DNA of 64,000 bases, taken from IMG/VR virus record IMGVR_UViG_3300044858_004955, positions 1 to 64,000 of that record; one strand, written 5' to 3'. Made by a program: the position numbers and the translations under genes. Below, in pieces: positions 14,683 through 21,945 of the stretch (position 1 is the first letter of the stretch; every line of letters begins with the position of its first letter). Source of the stretch: a virus. The notes below the pieces were generated by a model. That model ran no database searches. It had not been told where the DNA came from and saw only the letters and a list, made by a program, of their open reading frames with translations.

Positions 14683-15758
14683 GCCGAGCACCTCTCGAGC
14701 ACCTCGCACACGGTCTTCACGTCGTCCTTCGTGAGGCCGCAGTGCGTCGGCAGGACGATGCCCTCACCGTGGAGCCGGTGCGCCGCGCACCCGCCCACGG
14801 TGCGGAACGTCCTCATGTGGCGGTGCGTGTTCATCGGCGGGAACGCGGGCCGCGTCTCGACTCCGGCCTGAGCCATCCGGCGGATCACGGCGGCGGCCGG
14901 CATCCCGCTCTTCCGCACCGCGTATGCCCAGTACCCGCTCGTGTCGTTCGGGTGCGTCGCCTGCGGCACGACGCCGGCCGGCAGGAACTCGCCGTACCAG
15001 CGGAAGAGCATCCTCCGCTGCAACAAAAACGAGTCCAGTTTCTTGAGTTGCTCGACCAGCACGGCGGCCTGCAACTCGGTCATCCGGTAGTTCGTGCCCG
15101 CCGCGTCATGCACGTACCGCTCGCGGGTCTGGGCCTGACCGGCCATGTGCCGGACCCGCTCCCCGTGCAGCGGATCGCGCCAGCCCACGGCCCCGCCTTC
15201 TCCGCAGGTCACGGTCTTCGAGCCGTAGAAGGAGTACGTCGTCATGTCGGAGACGGCTGGCACGCCGGAGCGAAGCGCCCCCAGACCCTCGGCGTTGTCC
15301 TCGATGAGGACGATGCGCCGGCCCGTCGCAAGGTAGTGGTCGTGCCGCCACTGCTCGAGCGACGGCGGCGGCGTGCCGTAGAGGTTGACCGTGATGACCG
15401 CCTTCGTCTTCGGCGTCACGGCGCCTGTCAGAAATCCCGGCTCGATCGTCCACATTCGGTCGTCGATGCCGACGAACACGGGCTTCGCGCCGCAGTACAG
15501 GACCGCGTTGGCCGTCGCCACGAAACTGGTCGCCGGCACGATCACCTCGTCGCCACGCCCCACGCCGGCTGCGAGGAGGGCTAGGTGGAGCGCGGCCGTA
15601 CCGCTCGACACGACGTGGCACGGCTGGCCGGTGATGGCCTCCATCGCGGCGTCGGCGGCATCGCACACTGGGCCGCGGGTCAGCCGGCCGGAGGCCAGCA
15701 CCGAGGCCACGGCGGCGGCCTCCTCCTGCCCGACGATGGCGGCGCCGAATGAGATCAC
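14679..15758 (-). CDS. DegT/DnrJ/EryC1 sugar aminotransferase, perosamine-synthase-like, 359 aa
   Basis: PLP-dependent sugar aminotransferase. SSGTAALHLALLAAGVGRGDEVIVP-type start, PLP-site aspartate in LIEDNAEGLGA (about 154) and Schiff-base lysine K181 in SFYGSKTVTCGEGG. The SFYGxKTxTxGEGG string is close to GDP-perosamine synthases, which aminate GDP-4-keto-6-deoxymannose, the product of the Gmd encoded at 32725. The GTG at 15758 overlaps the VRR-NUC stop. DegT members vary in substrate, so the perosamine call is moderate. Confidence 0.85.
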   Translation of the reverse strand: MISFGAAIVGQEEAAAVASVLASGRLTRGPVCDAADAAMEAITGQPCHVVSSGTAALHLALLAAGVGRGDEVIVPATSFVATANAVLYCGAKPVFVGIDDRMWTIEPGFLTGAVTPKTKAVITVNLYGTPPPSLEQWRHDHYLATGRRIVLIEDNAEGLGALRSGVPAVSDMTTYSFYGSKTVTCGEGGAVGWRDPLHGERVRHMAGQAQTRERYVHDAAGTNYRMTELQAAVLVEQLKKLDSFLLQRRMLFRWYGEFLPAGVVPQATHPNDTSGYWAYAVRKSGMPAAAVIRRMAQAGVETRPAFPPMNTHRHMRTFRTVGGCAAHRLHGEGIVLPTHCGLTKDDVKTVCEVLERCSA

Positions 15759-16048
15759 TGGAGGCTCTCCAGAAAGTGCCGCGCGTCGGCCGCGCTCGTG
15801 ACCGTCGTCACGGCGCACCCGAAGGAGGCCAGTTCACGCTGGCGGTGAAGTTGCACGCGGGTCGGATCGCATCCCGGTCGTTTGACCTCGATCCACGCGG
15901 CACGACCGTCCTTGATCGCGAGAACGTCAGGTAGGCCGACAACGGTTCCATATGAGCCTCCGTGAGTCTTCATGACCCACCAGCCCAAGGACCGCGCTTG
16001 CGCCATGACCTTGGCGACGATCGTCCTCTCCAGAGGCTCGCGTCGCAT
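15755..16048 (-). CDS. VRR-NUC domain nuclease, 97 aa
   Basis: Single VRR-NUC domain of the PD-(D/E)xK superfamily: GLPDVLAIKDGRAAWIEVKR gives D41, E54 and K56, and QLHRQRELASFG is the usual family helix. Stand-alone phage versions are common and act on branched DNA or in packaging or recombination. It lies just upstream of the sugar genes and downstream of small HTH genes. Confidence 0.85.
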   Translation of the reverse strand: MRREPLERTIVAKVMAQARSLGWWVMKTHGGSYGTVVGLPDVLAIKDGRAAWIEVKRPGCDPTRVQLHRQRELASFGCAVTTVTSAADARHFLESLQ

Positions 16049-16081
16049 GGCCTGATTGTATCCGCTTGCCGCATTGTGCGC

Positions 16082-16357
16082 CTAGTGAAATCTGTGTGTT
16101 TTCACGACGACCGGCCGGACGCCCCCCCGTGACTGCCGCTTCTTCTTCGACCACCGCTCCTGTGCCGCCTCTGCCCCGGCCGCGATCTCATCCTCCGACG
16201 GGTCCGGCTGCCGCGACCAGACAGACATACGCCGCGGCGGCAGGCCGAGCGCCTTGGCACGCCGTGTCACCGTCGCCGCCGATACGCCCAGTGTTTTCGC
16301 CAACTGCATATTCGAGCACGTCGCCCAGAGCCGCCGCAGCATCAACTCGTCGATCAA
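16082..16357 (-). CDS. HTH protein, 91 aa
   Basis: N-terminal helix-turn-helix LRRLWATCSNMQLAKTLGVS with the continuation TVTRRAKALGLPPRR, and a basic tail (WSKKKRQSRGG). The pattern matches the next gene upstream (16354) and the protein at 12750, so the three look like paralogues. Likely DNA-binding. Stop lies 33 bases before the VRR-NUC start. Confidence 0.7.
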   Translation of the reverse strand: MIDELMLRRLWATCSNMQLAKTLGVSAATVTRRAKALGLPPRRMSVWSRQPDPSEDEIAAGAEAAQERWSKKKRQSRGGVRPVVVKTHRFH

Positions 16358-16722
16358 CGAAGTCTCCCAAGGGTGTAGACAGGAAAGTGATACGGCAGCG
16401 GCCGGACACGACCGATCGAACGGAGGACGAACATCTCATCCGTCCACGTCGCCTGAACCTTCGCCATGCGGTGCTGAACCTCCTCCGGGTCAAGTTCCGG
16501 CTCCGGGTCTCTGTTCCGCTTCCCCTTGCCGGGGTTGTGCCACGGCTTCCGCGACGACCGCCGCGGCAGCCTGAGATCACGCTTGATGCGGTCGAGCACG
16601 TAGGCCGACACGCCGAGCGCGGTGCAGATGTCCTCGTTGAGCGCGTCGGTCCCCCAGATCGCCAGCAGTTTCTCGTGGTCGACGACCGCCAGCGGAACGC
16701 GGCGGATTCGCGGTTGCTTCAC
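16354..16722 (-). CDS. HTH protein, 122 aa
   Basis: GTG start at 16722 overlapping the upstream stop (GTGA). Residues about 15-55 (VVDHEKLLAIWGTDALNEDI, then CTALGVSAYVLDRIKRDLRL) form an HTH like that at 16082, followed by basic SSRKPWHNPGKGKRNRD. The C-terminus has QATWTDEMFVLRSIGR. Probable DNA-binding paralogue. Confidence 0.65.
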   Translation of the reverse strand: MKQPRIRRVPLAVVDHEKLLAIWGTDALNEDICTALGVSAYVLDRIKRDLRLPRRSSRKPWHNPGKGKRNRDPEPELDPEEVQHRMAKVQATWTDEMFVLRSIGRVRPLPYHFPVYTLGRLR

Positions 16723-16976
16723 CGGCCGCCCCACAACTCGAGTATCCGCAGGCTCAGGCGGGCGATCTTCTTTTCCGTCTCGTGCGACTCGTGCCGCAAC
16801 TTCTCGACCTCGGCAGACAGGAGCGTGTTCGTGTCCTCGAGGCGATGGCACTTGGCTTGCAGCCGGCGGATGGCCTTGTTCGCGCTCGCGGCCCCCGCCG
16901 TGGCCCGGTGCCACTGCAACTCGTAGTGCCGGCAGAGCGAGAGGAGCCGCTGGATTTCGGCGTGCAGATCGATCAT
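16719..16976 (-). CDS. Coiled-coil protein, 85 aa
   Basis: Begins MIDLHAEIQRLLSLCRHYEL and continues as a long heptad-rich helix (ANKAIRRLQAKCHRLEDTNT, then LLSAEVEKLRHESHETEKKI). Expected to oligomerise. Overlaps by four bases with both neighbours. No catalytic motif. Confidence 0.75.
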   Translation of the reverse strand: MIDLHAEIQRLLSLCRHYELQWHRATAGAASANKAIRRLQAKCHRLEDTNTLLSAEVEKLRHESHETEKKIARLSLRILELWGGR

Positions 16977-17185
16977 TCGATGTCCACTCCGACCTCGTTG
17001 GCGATCGTGAACAACTCCTGCCGGACCTCGTCGTAGAACTCGACGCCGTCGGTGCCGTACTTCGCCTTGTTCCTGAGCCACGACGCCACGCGGCGGAGCA
17101 CGCTCTGGTACTTGTGGCCGTTCTGGGCGACCTCGAAATCCTTCTCGTCCTCCGGCAGTCGGAAGTGCAGACTCGCGGACGGCAT
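16973..17185 (-). CDS. Conserved-type small phage protein, 70 aa
   Basis: FRLPEDEKDFEVAQNGHKYQ followed by SVLRRVASWLRNKAKYG is a pattern I associate with small phage proteins of unknown function found near replication genes. Mostly helical. Start at 17185 overlaps the upstream stop by one base. Confidence 0.7.
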   Translation of the reverse strand: MPSASLHFRLPEDEKDFEVAQNGHKYQSVLRRVASWLRNKAKYGTDGVEFYDEVRQELFTIANEVGVDIE

Positions 17186-17400
17186 CAGTCGTCCCCCAGA
17201 TGCTTGCGGGTGTACGCGACCATCTCGAGGGAGTAGACGGCGAGCGCCTCGCGGATCATGTAGATGGAGAACGCCATGCCCTTCTGGTCGTCGTCGTCGC
17301 ATTCGCCGGCGACGCCGTCGAGGTAGTCCATGAGCGAGCGGATCGTCCTCTGGGCGGCAAGCATCCGCCGCATGAGGTCGAGCCGCTCGTCCTCGGTCAT
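17185..17400 (-). CDS. Hypothetical helical protein, 71 aa
   Basis: The ATG at 17400 overlaps the acetyltransferase stop (ATGA). Helical and acidic: DERLDLMRRMLAAQRTIRSL, later GECDDDDQKGMAFSIYMIRE. No family recognised. Confidence 0.7.
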   Translation of the reverse strand: MTEDERLDLMRRMLAAQRTIRSLMDYLDGVAGECDDDDQKGMAFSIYMIREALAVYSLEMVAYTRKHLGDD

Positions 17401-17873
17401 GCCCGCGCCCATTCGTAGCCCTTCTTCTGAAAAAGGGTCGGATGCAGGCAAGCCCGCCGTGCCACGAGCATCATGTGCGGGTGGAAGACGGCGACGTTCG
17501 CACCTTTTTCAGTGAGTAGTGCCGACGCGAGGCCGGCTGCACACCACGCGGCGATGCCGCGGTGCCGATACTCCGGCGCCACGAACGCCTCGAGCGTGTC
17601 GTGTTGCGTCGTCTCCCAACAATGCGGCGGCCCGCCTTGGTCGAGGAAGACAGGGTTCGTCCGTTCGGTCCACGACTCAGTCCGGCACCACCCGACGATC
17701 TCGCCTTGGTCGCTCGCGATCGCAATGTGCCCGTCGGCCTCCTCCGGCTTCAGCCCGCGGAGCCACGCGCCCAACTTCCTCTGGAAGTCGCTGCCCGGCT
17801 TCGTGAGGCGGTCGCGCAGCCACTCCGCGGCGTGCTCTGGGAGTTGTGTCGCTGGGTGGATTAGACAGTGCAT
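17397..17873 (-). CDS. GNAT-type N-acetyltransferase, 158 aa
   Basis: GNAT fold: HIAIASDQGEIVGWC for strands 2-3, and the acetyl-CoA pyrophosphate loop in TLEAFVAPEYRHRGIAAWCA (V-x-P-x-Y-R-x-R-G-I-A). The ATG at 17873 lies just after the upstream stop at 17875. Substrate unknown. It could modify a protein, a nucleotide or an amino sugar made by nearby genes. Confidence 0.75.
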   Translation of the reverse strand: MHCLIHPATQLPEHAAEWLRDRLTKPGSDFQRKLGAWLRGLKPEEADGHIAIASDQGEIVGWCRTESWTERTNPVFLDQGGPPHCWETTQHDTLEAFVAPEYRHRGIAAWCAAGLASALLTEKGANVAVFHPHMMLVARRACLHPTLFQKKGYEWARA

Positions 17874-17874
17874 T

Positions 17875-18408
17875 TCATGGCTCGAAGAGTCGCGGTTGTG
17901 TGGCATTCGTGTACGGCCATTCGTCTCTCACCAGCGTGCAGTCGTCCATCTTGATGAAAGCGTTTGCGCGTTCCACCTCGCCGCCGTTGACCGTCTCCTG
18001 CGTCGTCGTCCGGTCGCATCGAAACGGCACGCAGAAGTCTCCTTCTTTGTCCACGATCTTCTGCAACATCAGCACCCGCGAGTCCACGAGGTAGCAAAAC
18101 CCATACAGAGGAATGCACAGCGACCCGCACACGTCTCTCGCGGTCGTGATCTTCCGCATCGTGACAAGCCACTCGTTCTTGAACACCGTGCGGAATTTCT
18201 CAAGAGTGAGGTTGTATCGACATTTCGCTTCGACCCCAGCGGACACGACGCCGGCAGGCGAGATCAGAAATCCGTCTATCTTTGACCCCTTGTTCTCAGG
18301 ACACATTAACAACCGCCAGCCGGGGTAGGCTTTCTCCCACATAGCGACAGCGCGAGCGAGGTCTTTGAGTGTCTGCTGCCCGCGAGGCGTGTTGACGGCG
18401 AGGCCCAT
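17875..18408 (-). CDS. Possible PD-(D/E)xK-type nuclease, 177 aa
   Basis: D45 in GSKIDGFLIS and E60-x-K62 in VEAKCRYN fit the PD-(D/E)xK active-site spacing. The rest (FKNEWLVTMRKITTARDVCG, then YLVDSRVLMLQKIVDK) is compatible with a small restriction-type nuclease fold. I do not recognise the family with certainty. Sits between the ParB-like and acetyltransferase genes. Confidence 0.5.
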   Translation of the reverse strand: MGLAVNTPRGQQTLKDLARAVAMWEKAYPGWRLLMCPENKGSKIDGFLISPAGVVSAGVEAKCRYNLTLEKFRTVFKNEWLVTMRKITTARDVCGSLCIPLYGFCYLVDSRVLMLQKIVDKEGDFCVPFRCDRTTTQETVNGGEVERANAFIKMDDCTLVRDEWPYTNATQPRLFEP

Positions 18409-18410
18409 GA

Positions 18411-19286
18411 CTACACGCTTTCCGCGATCGCTTCGTAGTCCAGCCCGTCGATCTCTGGGAAATCCTCGATCTCGCTGAACTTGAACATCTTCGGACGGTC
18501 GCCGTTCAGTTCGGCGTTGAACGCCTTGATGGCTTTCGCCGCGTTCTTGCGTCGCAGGTCAGTCCTCGGCCCGTGCTCGATCAGCGTCTCGCGGAGCCTG
18601 ACGAAAGGCCGTCCGATGTCCGTGTGCCCCGACGCGAGCACCTCGGCGAACTCGTCCGCCAACTTCGCGTTCACCCGCGAGAACAGGTAGTGCAGCACGT
18701 AGCCGTACTGGTTGTTGTAGAGCCTCGTCCTGCTCATGACCTGAACGCTCCTTCTCAGTTCTGGATGAGCCTCCAGCACGCGCTGCACCGCCGGAGCCGT
18801 GGCCTTTCTCGCCCCTGACGTCGTGTGGCGCAAGACGCCCCCGAAGTCGATGAATGACAGGAGAGCCTGCGCAGCGGCGCTCAACTGGCTCGTGTGAACC
18901 TCGCCGCACAATGCCAGCGTGTCGCCGGTCGTCCGCTTCTTGCCACTGTCGAGCGTCCTGAAAGCATCCGGGTCGATGCCTCGGACGACGATCGCGTCCC
19001 ATGCGACTCCCGATTCCACGCAGCCGTGCAGGCGATGCTGTCCGTTCAGCATATTGCCGTCGACGTCAAAGATGATCGTCTCGCCGTTGAGAATCATGTC
19101 GCCGGCCAGAAACATATCCTTCATGTTTTTGACGTGGAGCGTGTTCAGCGGGCGGTTCTTCTTGTTTCGCTCAAGCATCTGTCGAGCGATTGCAGGAGTG
19201 ATCCGCATGATCTGCACGGTGACTCCGGCATACAGGTCGCGCAGTTCTTCCTCGATCTCACACTCGATCTCGATCGCGGCGGTCAT
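18411..19286 (-). CDS. ParB/Srx-like domain protein, 291 aa
   Basis: Residues about 28-105 look like a ParB/sulfiredoxin-type domain: ARQMLERNKKNRPLNTLHVK, GDMILNGETIIFDVDGNMLN, then GQHRLHGCVESG, which takes the place of the GERR box. The remainder is helical with a C-terminal acidic end. Phages carry such proteins with nuclease, segregation or unknown roles. ATG at 19286 chosen because GTGGGGAAAACC gives a ribosome site. The in-frame GTG at 19298 is part of it. Confidence 0.6.
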   Translation of the reverse strand: MTAAIEIECEIEEELRDLYAGVTVQIMRITPAIARQMLERNKKNRPLNTLHVKNMKDMFLAGDMILNGETIIFDVDGNMLNGQHRLHGCVESGVAWDAIVVRGIDPDAFRTLDSGKKRTTGDTLALCGEVHTSQLSAAAQALLSFIDFGGVLRHTTSGARKATAPAVQRVLEAHPELRRSVQVMSRTRLYNNQYGYVLHYLFSRVNAKLADEFAEVLASGHTDIGRPFVRLRETLIEHGPRTDLRRKNAAKAIKAFNAELNGDRPKMFKFSEIEDFPEIDGLDYEAIAESV

Positions 19287-19309
19287 GGTTTTCCCCACTT
19301 GTTGATGAC

Positions 19310-19564
19310 TTACTTCCCAAACCTCACATACAGCGGCCCGTTCTCGCCCACATACGCACCGAGCGTGTTGAACGACAGGTACTCCTCGGCGTCCTCCGGC
19401 GTCATGCCGTCGCGCTCGACCAGAACGTCAACGCACTTGTCGATGTCGTAGACCGCGACGTGCGGGTGGTGGTGGTTCACCGTGTAACCCACGAGAGCCG
19501 CTTCAAGGCCGTCGGCGAGGAGGGCGTCTGGGTTGAGTTCGGCGAGGTTTTCGAGGGTGCTCAC
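19310..19564 (-). CDS. Conserved-type small phage protein, 84 aa
   Basis: GTG start at 19564 overlapping the protease stop (GTGA). The pattern ALLADGLEAALVGYTV, VAVYDIDKCVDVLV, RDGMTPEDAEEYLSFNTLGA and YVGENGPLYV is one I know from many phage genomes without a function. Acidic alpha/beta protein. Confidence 0.75.
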   Translation of the reverse strand: MSTLENLAELNPDALLADGLEAALVGYTVNHHHPHVAVYDIDKCVDVLVERDGMTPEDAEEYLSFNTLGAYVGENGPLYVRFGK

Positions 19565-20298
19565 TCCACCATCCCCCTCACCTGCTCGATCCACTCCGAG
19601 AACAGCGACACGTCGGTGTGCGCGCTCTCCTCGCCCTCGCGGCTGCGGAGCGGGCCTGTGCCGTCGCGCATCGTGAACGAGTGAATGCCGGCGATCCGGG
19701 CGTCAGAGCCGGAGCCAGTGAAGAGCGGGCCGCCGGAGTCGCCCGGGGCGATGCCGAACTCACGGGAACTCGACCGCCTGTTGATCCCGCAGATCAGCAG
19801 CGTCCGCTCGCGCCTTTTGATCGTGTTCGTGCCGGCCCGCAAGAGGCCGTCGGATCGCGAGTACCCACCGGAGATCGGCCCGGTCGCACCGTAGCCGGCC
19901 AGCGAGCACACGGTGCCTTCGTTGTCCGCTTCGGTCGCATAGCACGGGTAGTGGTCGAGGCCGAAATCCCCTTTGCACCGCAGGATCGCAAGGTCGTGCC
20001 ACCCGATGTTCGCCTCGTCGAACTTCGGGTGGACGAACACGGTCGTGACCGGGTTGCCGCCGACCGCCACCGTCATGGCCTCGTTGACAACGTGGGCCGC
20101 GGTCATCGCCAGATGCGGAGCGAACACGACGCAGGTGCCGATCGCCAGACGTCCCGACGGCTCGACGACCTCGCACTTCCGCACGTAGGGAGCGAACGAG
20201 GCGCCGTACTTCACGTAGACGGAGTCAGGCACGGAGTCGTCGATCGTGCCGGCGGCTGCGGCCGACGCGATTGCGGCGAATGCGAGCGTCGGCCTCAT
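19561..20298 (-). CDS. Secreted trypsin-like serine protease (S1 fold), 245 aa
   Basis: Signal-peptide-like N-terminus (RPTLAFAAIASAAAAG), then a chymotrypsin-type domain with all three catalytic residues: H69 in MTAAHVV, D102 in WHDLAILRC and S188 in APGDSGGPLF. Cysteines (C42, C56, C108, C119, C131, C170) could form disulfides. Secreted S1 proteases are unusual in phages. It may degrade envelope or S-layer proteins, process virion proteins, or act on the medium. Overlaps both neighbours by four bases. Confidence 0.85.
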   Translation of the reverse strand: MRPTLAFAAIASAAAAGTIDDSVPDSVYVKYGASFAPYVRKCEVVEPSGRLAIGTCVVFAPHLAMTAAHVVNEAMTVAVGGNPVTTVFVHPKFDEANIGWHDLAILRCKGDFGLDHYPCYATEADNEGTVCSLAGYGATGPISGGYSRSDGLLRAGTNTIKRRERTLLICGINRRSSSREFGIAPGDSGGPLFTGSGSDARIAGIHSFTMRDGTGPLRSREGEESAHTDVSLFSEWIEQVRGMVE

Positions 20299-20942
20299 GC
20301 GTCCCTCCGCTCAAACTGGTAGTACATCAGTTCGTCCTCGCCGGCGGTCCACTTCCACCCGGCGGCCTCGCAGGAGAACTCACGCGGGAAGACCTCCCAC
20401 CGCTCGTGGCCGGAGAGCGACTTGCCGATGAACGCACCGCCGTCGTGCCAGACGACGCGGTTGTTTGGCTGGCAGGCCAGCCTGCCGCAGTCGAGAGCGA
20501 CGACGTGTCCGCACTTGTGGCCGGCGGCCATCTCCGCGTAGCCGGTCTGGTGATCCGGCCCGTGGCACCAGTCGATCGTGAAGAGATACCGACCGCTCTC
20601 GGTCGACTTGTCCTTCATGACGACCGTGCATCTGGCGTTCTTCAGATAGTCGTGCCTGACGACGCTGAAGTAGGGCGAGAAGCAGTCCCACAATTGCAGC
20701 CAGTCCAGCGGGTGATCACGCCGAATCGATTCCGGCACGTCCATCCGCAGGTAGTGGATCGGCACCCTCGCGTGCTGGCTGCCCATCTCGCTCATCACGG
20801 AGAACATGAGGCACCGCCTCGGAATGCTGGTCACGCCGAAGACCTCGACCAACAGGCCGTCCTCGCCGGTGGGCAACGAATCGTGCAGGAAGCCCGAGTC
20901 GAGCCACGCCCAGAACGGAGGGATGTCCGCGTTCAAATACAT
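20295..20942 (-). CDS. Hypothetical protein, 215 aa
   Basis: The start at 20942 (MYLNADIPPFWAWLDSGFLH) overlaps the upstream gene by ten bases. Contains LVEVFGVTSIPRRCLMFSVM, DWCHGPDHQTGYAEMAAGHK with several His/Cys, and CGRLACQPNNRVVWHDGG. The His/Cys pattern hints at metal binding, but I cannot name a family. Probably cytoplasmic. Confidence 0.65.
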   Translation of the reverse strand: MYLNADIPPFWAWLDSGFLHDSLPTGEDGLLVEVFGVTSIPRRCLMFSVMSEMGSQHARVPIHYLRMDVPESIRRDHPLDWLQLWDCFSPYFSVVRHDYLKNARCTVVMKDKSTESGRYLFTIDWCHGPDHQTGYAEMAAGHKCGHVVALDCGRLACQPNNRVVWHDGGAFIGKSLSGHERWEVFPREFSCEAAGWKWTAGEDELMYYQFERRDA

Positions 20943-21160
20943 CGCTGCTTCTTCTCGAGCCAATCAGCGGCCTTCACGAGCCACGCGGCGGTCTGCCTGA
21001 GCAGGTCGACGCGCTCGCTGAAATCGAGGTCTCCTTCACGCGGCGGGATCGTGTCGATGCGCAGGTCGACGTATGGCCTCGTGCATTCATCCTCGATGCA
21101 CTGGAGGACGAACTGGTCTTCGTCGATCACGAGGGCTGCTGGTGCCACTTCCTTCGGCAT
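20933..21160 (-). CDS. Hypothetical protein, 75 aa
   Basis: Starts MPKEVAPAALVIDEDQFVLQ and ends in a helix (AAWLVKAADWLEKKQRCI). Four bases separate it from the tiny upstream membrane gene. The acidic protein has no recognised motif. Confidence 0.65.
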   Translation of the reverse strand: MPKEVAPAALVIDEDQFVLQCIEDECTRPYVDLRIDTIPPREGDLDFSERVDLLRQTAAWLVKAADWLEKKQRCI

Positions 21161-21164
21161 GACG

Positions 21165-21248
21165 TCACTCCATGTATCGCAGGAGGCTCAGGTAGGTGGC
21201 GGCTCCTGCCGCCACGAGGATCAAGAAGACGTTCGCCCAGACGTCCAT
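21165..21248 (-). CDS. Tiny membrane protein, 27 aa
   Basis: MDVWANVFLILVAAGAATYL and a short tail: one transmembrane helix with almost nothing else. The ATG overlaps the csrA stop (ATGA), and the next gene starts four bases after its stop, which supports translation. Role unknown. Confidence 0.5.
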   Translation of the reverse strand: MDVWANVFLILVAAGAATYLSLLRYME

Positions 21249-21424
21249 CACGGCTTCTCCGCGACGGCGGGCTTCGGCGCGACCAACTCCTCGCGGAGGA
21301 CGGTCGTGTCCAGCGGGGCGATGACGCCGATGCGGACGCGGCCTTGCTCCACGCCGCGCACCTCGATGACGACGTCCTTGCCGATCAATATCCGCTCGCC
21401 AATTCGTCTGGTCAGGCACAGCAC
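21248..21424 (-). CDS. csrA: CsrA family RNA-binding regulator, 58 aa
   Basis: Carbon storage regulator homologue. LCLTRRIGERILIG is the signature first strand, VIEVRGVEQGRVRIGVIAP the central strands, and TTVLREELV carries R44, with L4 also kept. These are key RNA-contact residues in CsrA, which binds GGA motifs in mRNA leaders as a dimer. Starts with GTG after AAGGAGCCTCAA. The tail (APKPAVAEKP) is short. Could regulate phage or host mRNAs. GGA-rich leaders fill the left 9 kb of this genome. Confidence 0.9.
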   Translation of the reverse strand: MLCLTRRIGERILIGKDVVIEVRGVEQGRVRIGVIAPLDTTVLREELVAPKPAVAEKP

Positions 21425-21459
21425 TTGAGGCTCCTTCCTCGTTTGTGTCGGTCGGAAGC

Positions 21460-21945
21460 CTAGCAGGCTGCCGGATTCTCTGCAAGCCATGTTTTCGCGG
21501 CATCCTTCACCGCTTTGCGAGGGTGCTCGGCAGCGGCCCACGCGATGTATTCCGCCCCGTGCGGCCTCGTCAGCACCTCGGCGAACGTGAGGCCGTCGAA
21601 CCGGCCGCCACGAAGCCGGAATTCTTCCCCCGCCGGCTGCTCGAGGACGCCGGCGACCGCACGCTCCCAGAATCGGGTGCCGCAAAAACAGCACTCAAGA
21701 AGCCACATCCGGTCCCGCTCGTCGACGATGTCGAGGGCATCAGCCCCGCACGCCTCGTCGCAGCACTCGTAGTGCCCGTCGAGTTTGCCGAGCATGGCTG
21801 GCAGGACGCTCCACGACGGCCCAGTCGGCGCTGGTGCCTCGACCACGACGGCGGCGGCCTTCTTCCGCCTCTGCGTCTTTTTCTTGACGTCCTCCGGGGC
21901 CGCCGTCGCGTCGGTGGTTATGTCGAACAGTAGATCAGTGGTCAT
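21460..21945 (-). CDS. Zinc-ribbon protein with ExoX C-terminal-like domain, 161 aa
   Basis: Basic, disordered N-terminus (DVKKKTQRRKKAAAVVVEAP), a cysteine cluster (YECCDEACGADA and LLECCFCGTRFW) that looks like a zinc ribbon, and a C-terminal FRLRGGRFDGLTFAEVL with YIAWAAAEHP that resembles the small domain found after exonuclease X-type proteins. No exonuclease domain is present. ATG at 21945 overlaps the helicase stop. Confidence 0.6.
   Translation of the reverse strand: MTTDLLFDITTDATAAPEDVKKKTQRRKKAAAVVVEAPAPTGPSWSVLPAMLGKLDGHYECCDEACGADALDIVDERDRMWLLECCFCGTRFWERAVAGVLEQPAGEEFRLRGGRFDGLTFAEVLTRPHGAEYIAWAAAEHPRKAVKDAAKTWLAENPAAC

Noticed and set aside
13052-15584. Plus-strand frames opposite the glycosyltransferase and aminotransferase genes
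   Set aside because: Shadow frames. The minus-strand proteins have clear family motifs and coupled starts.
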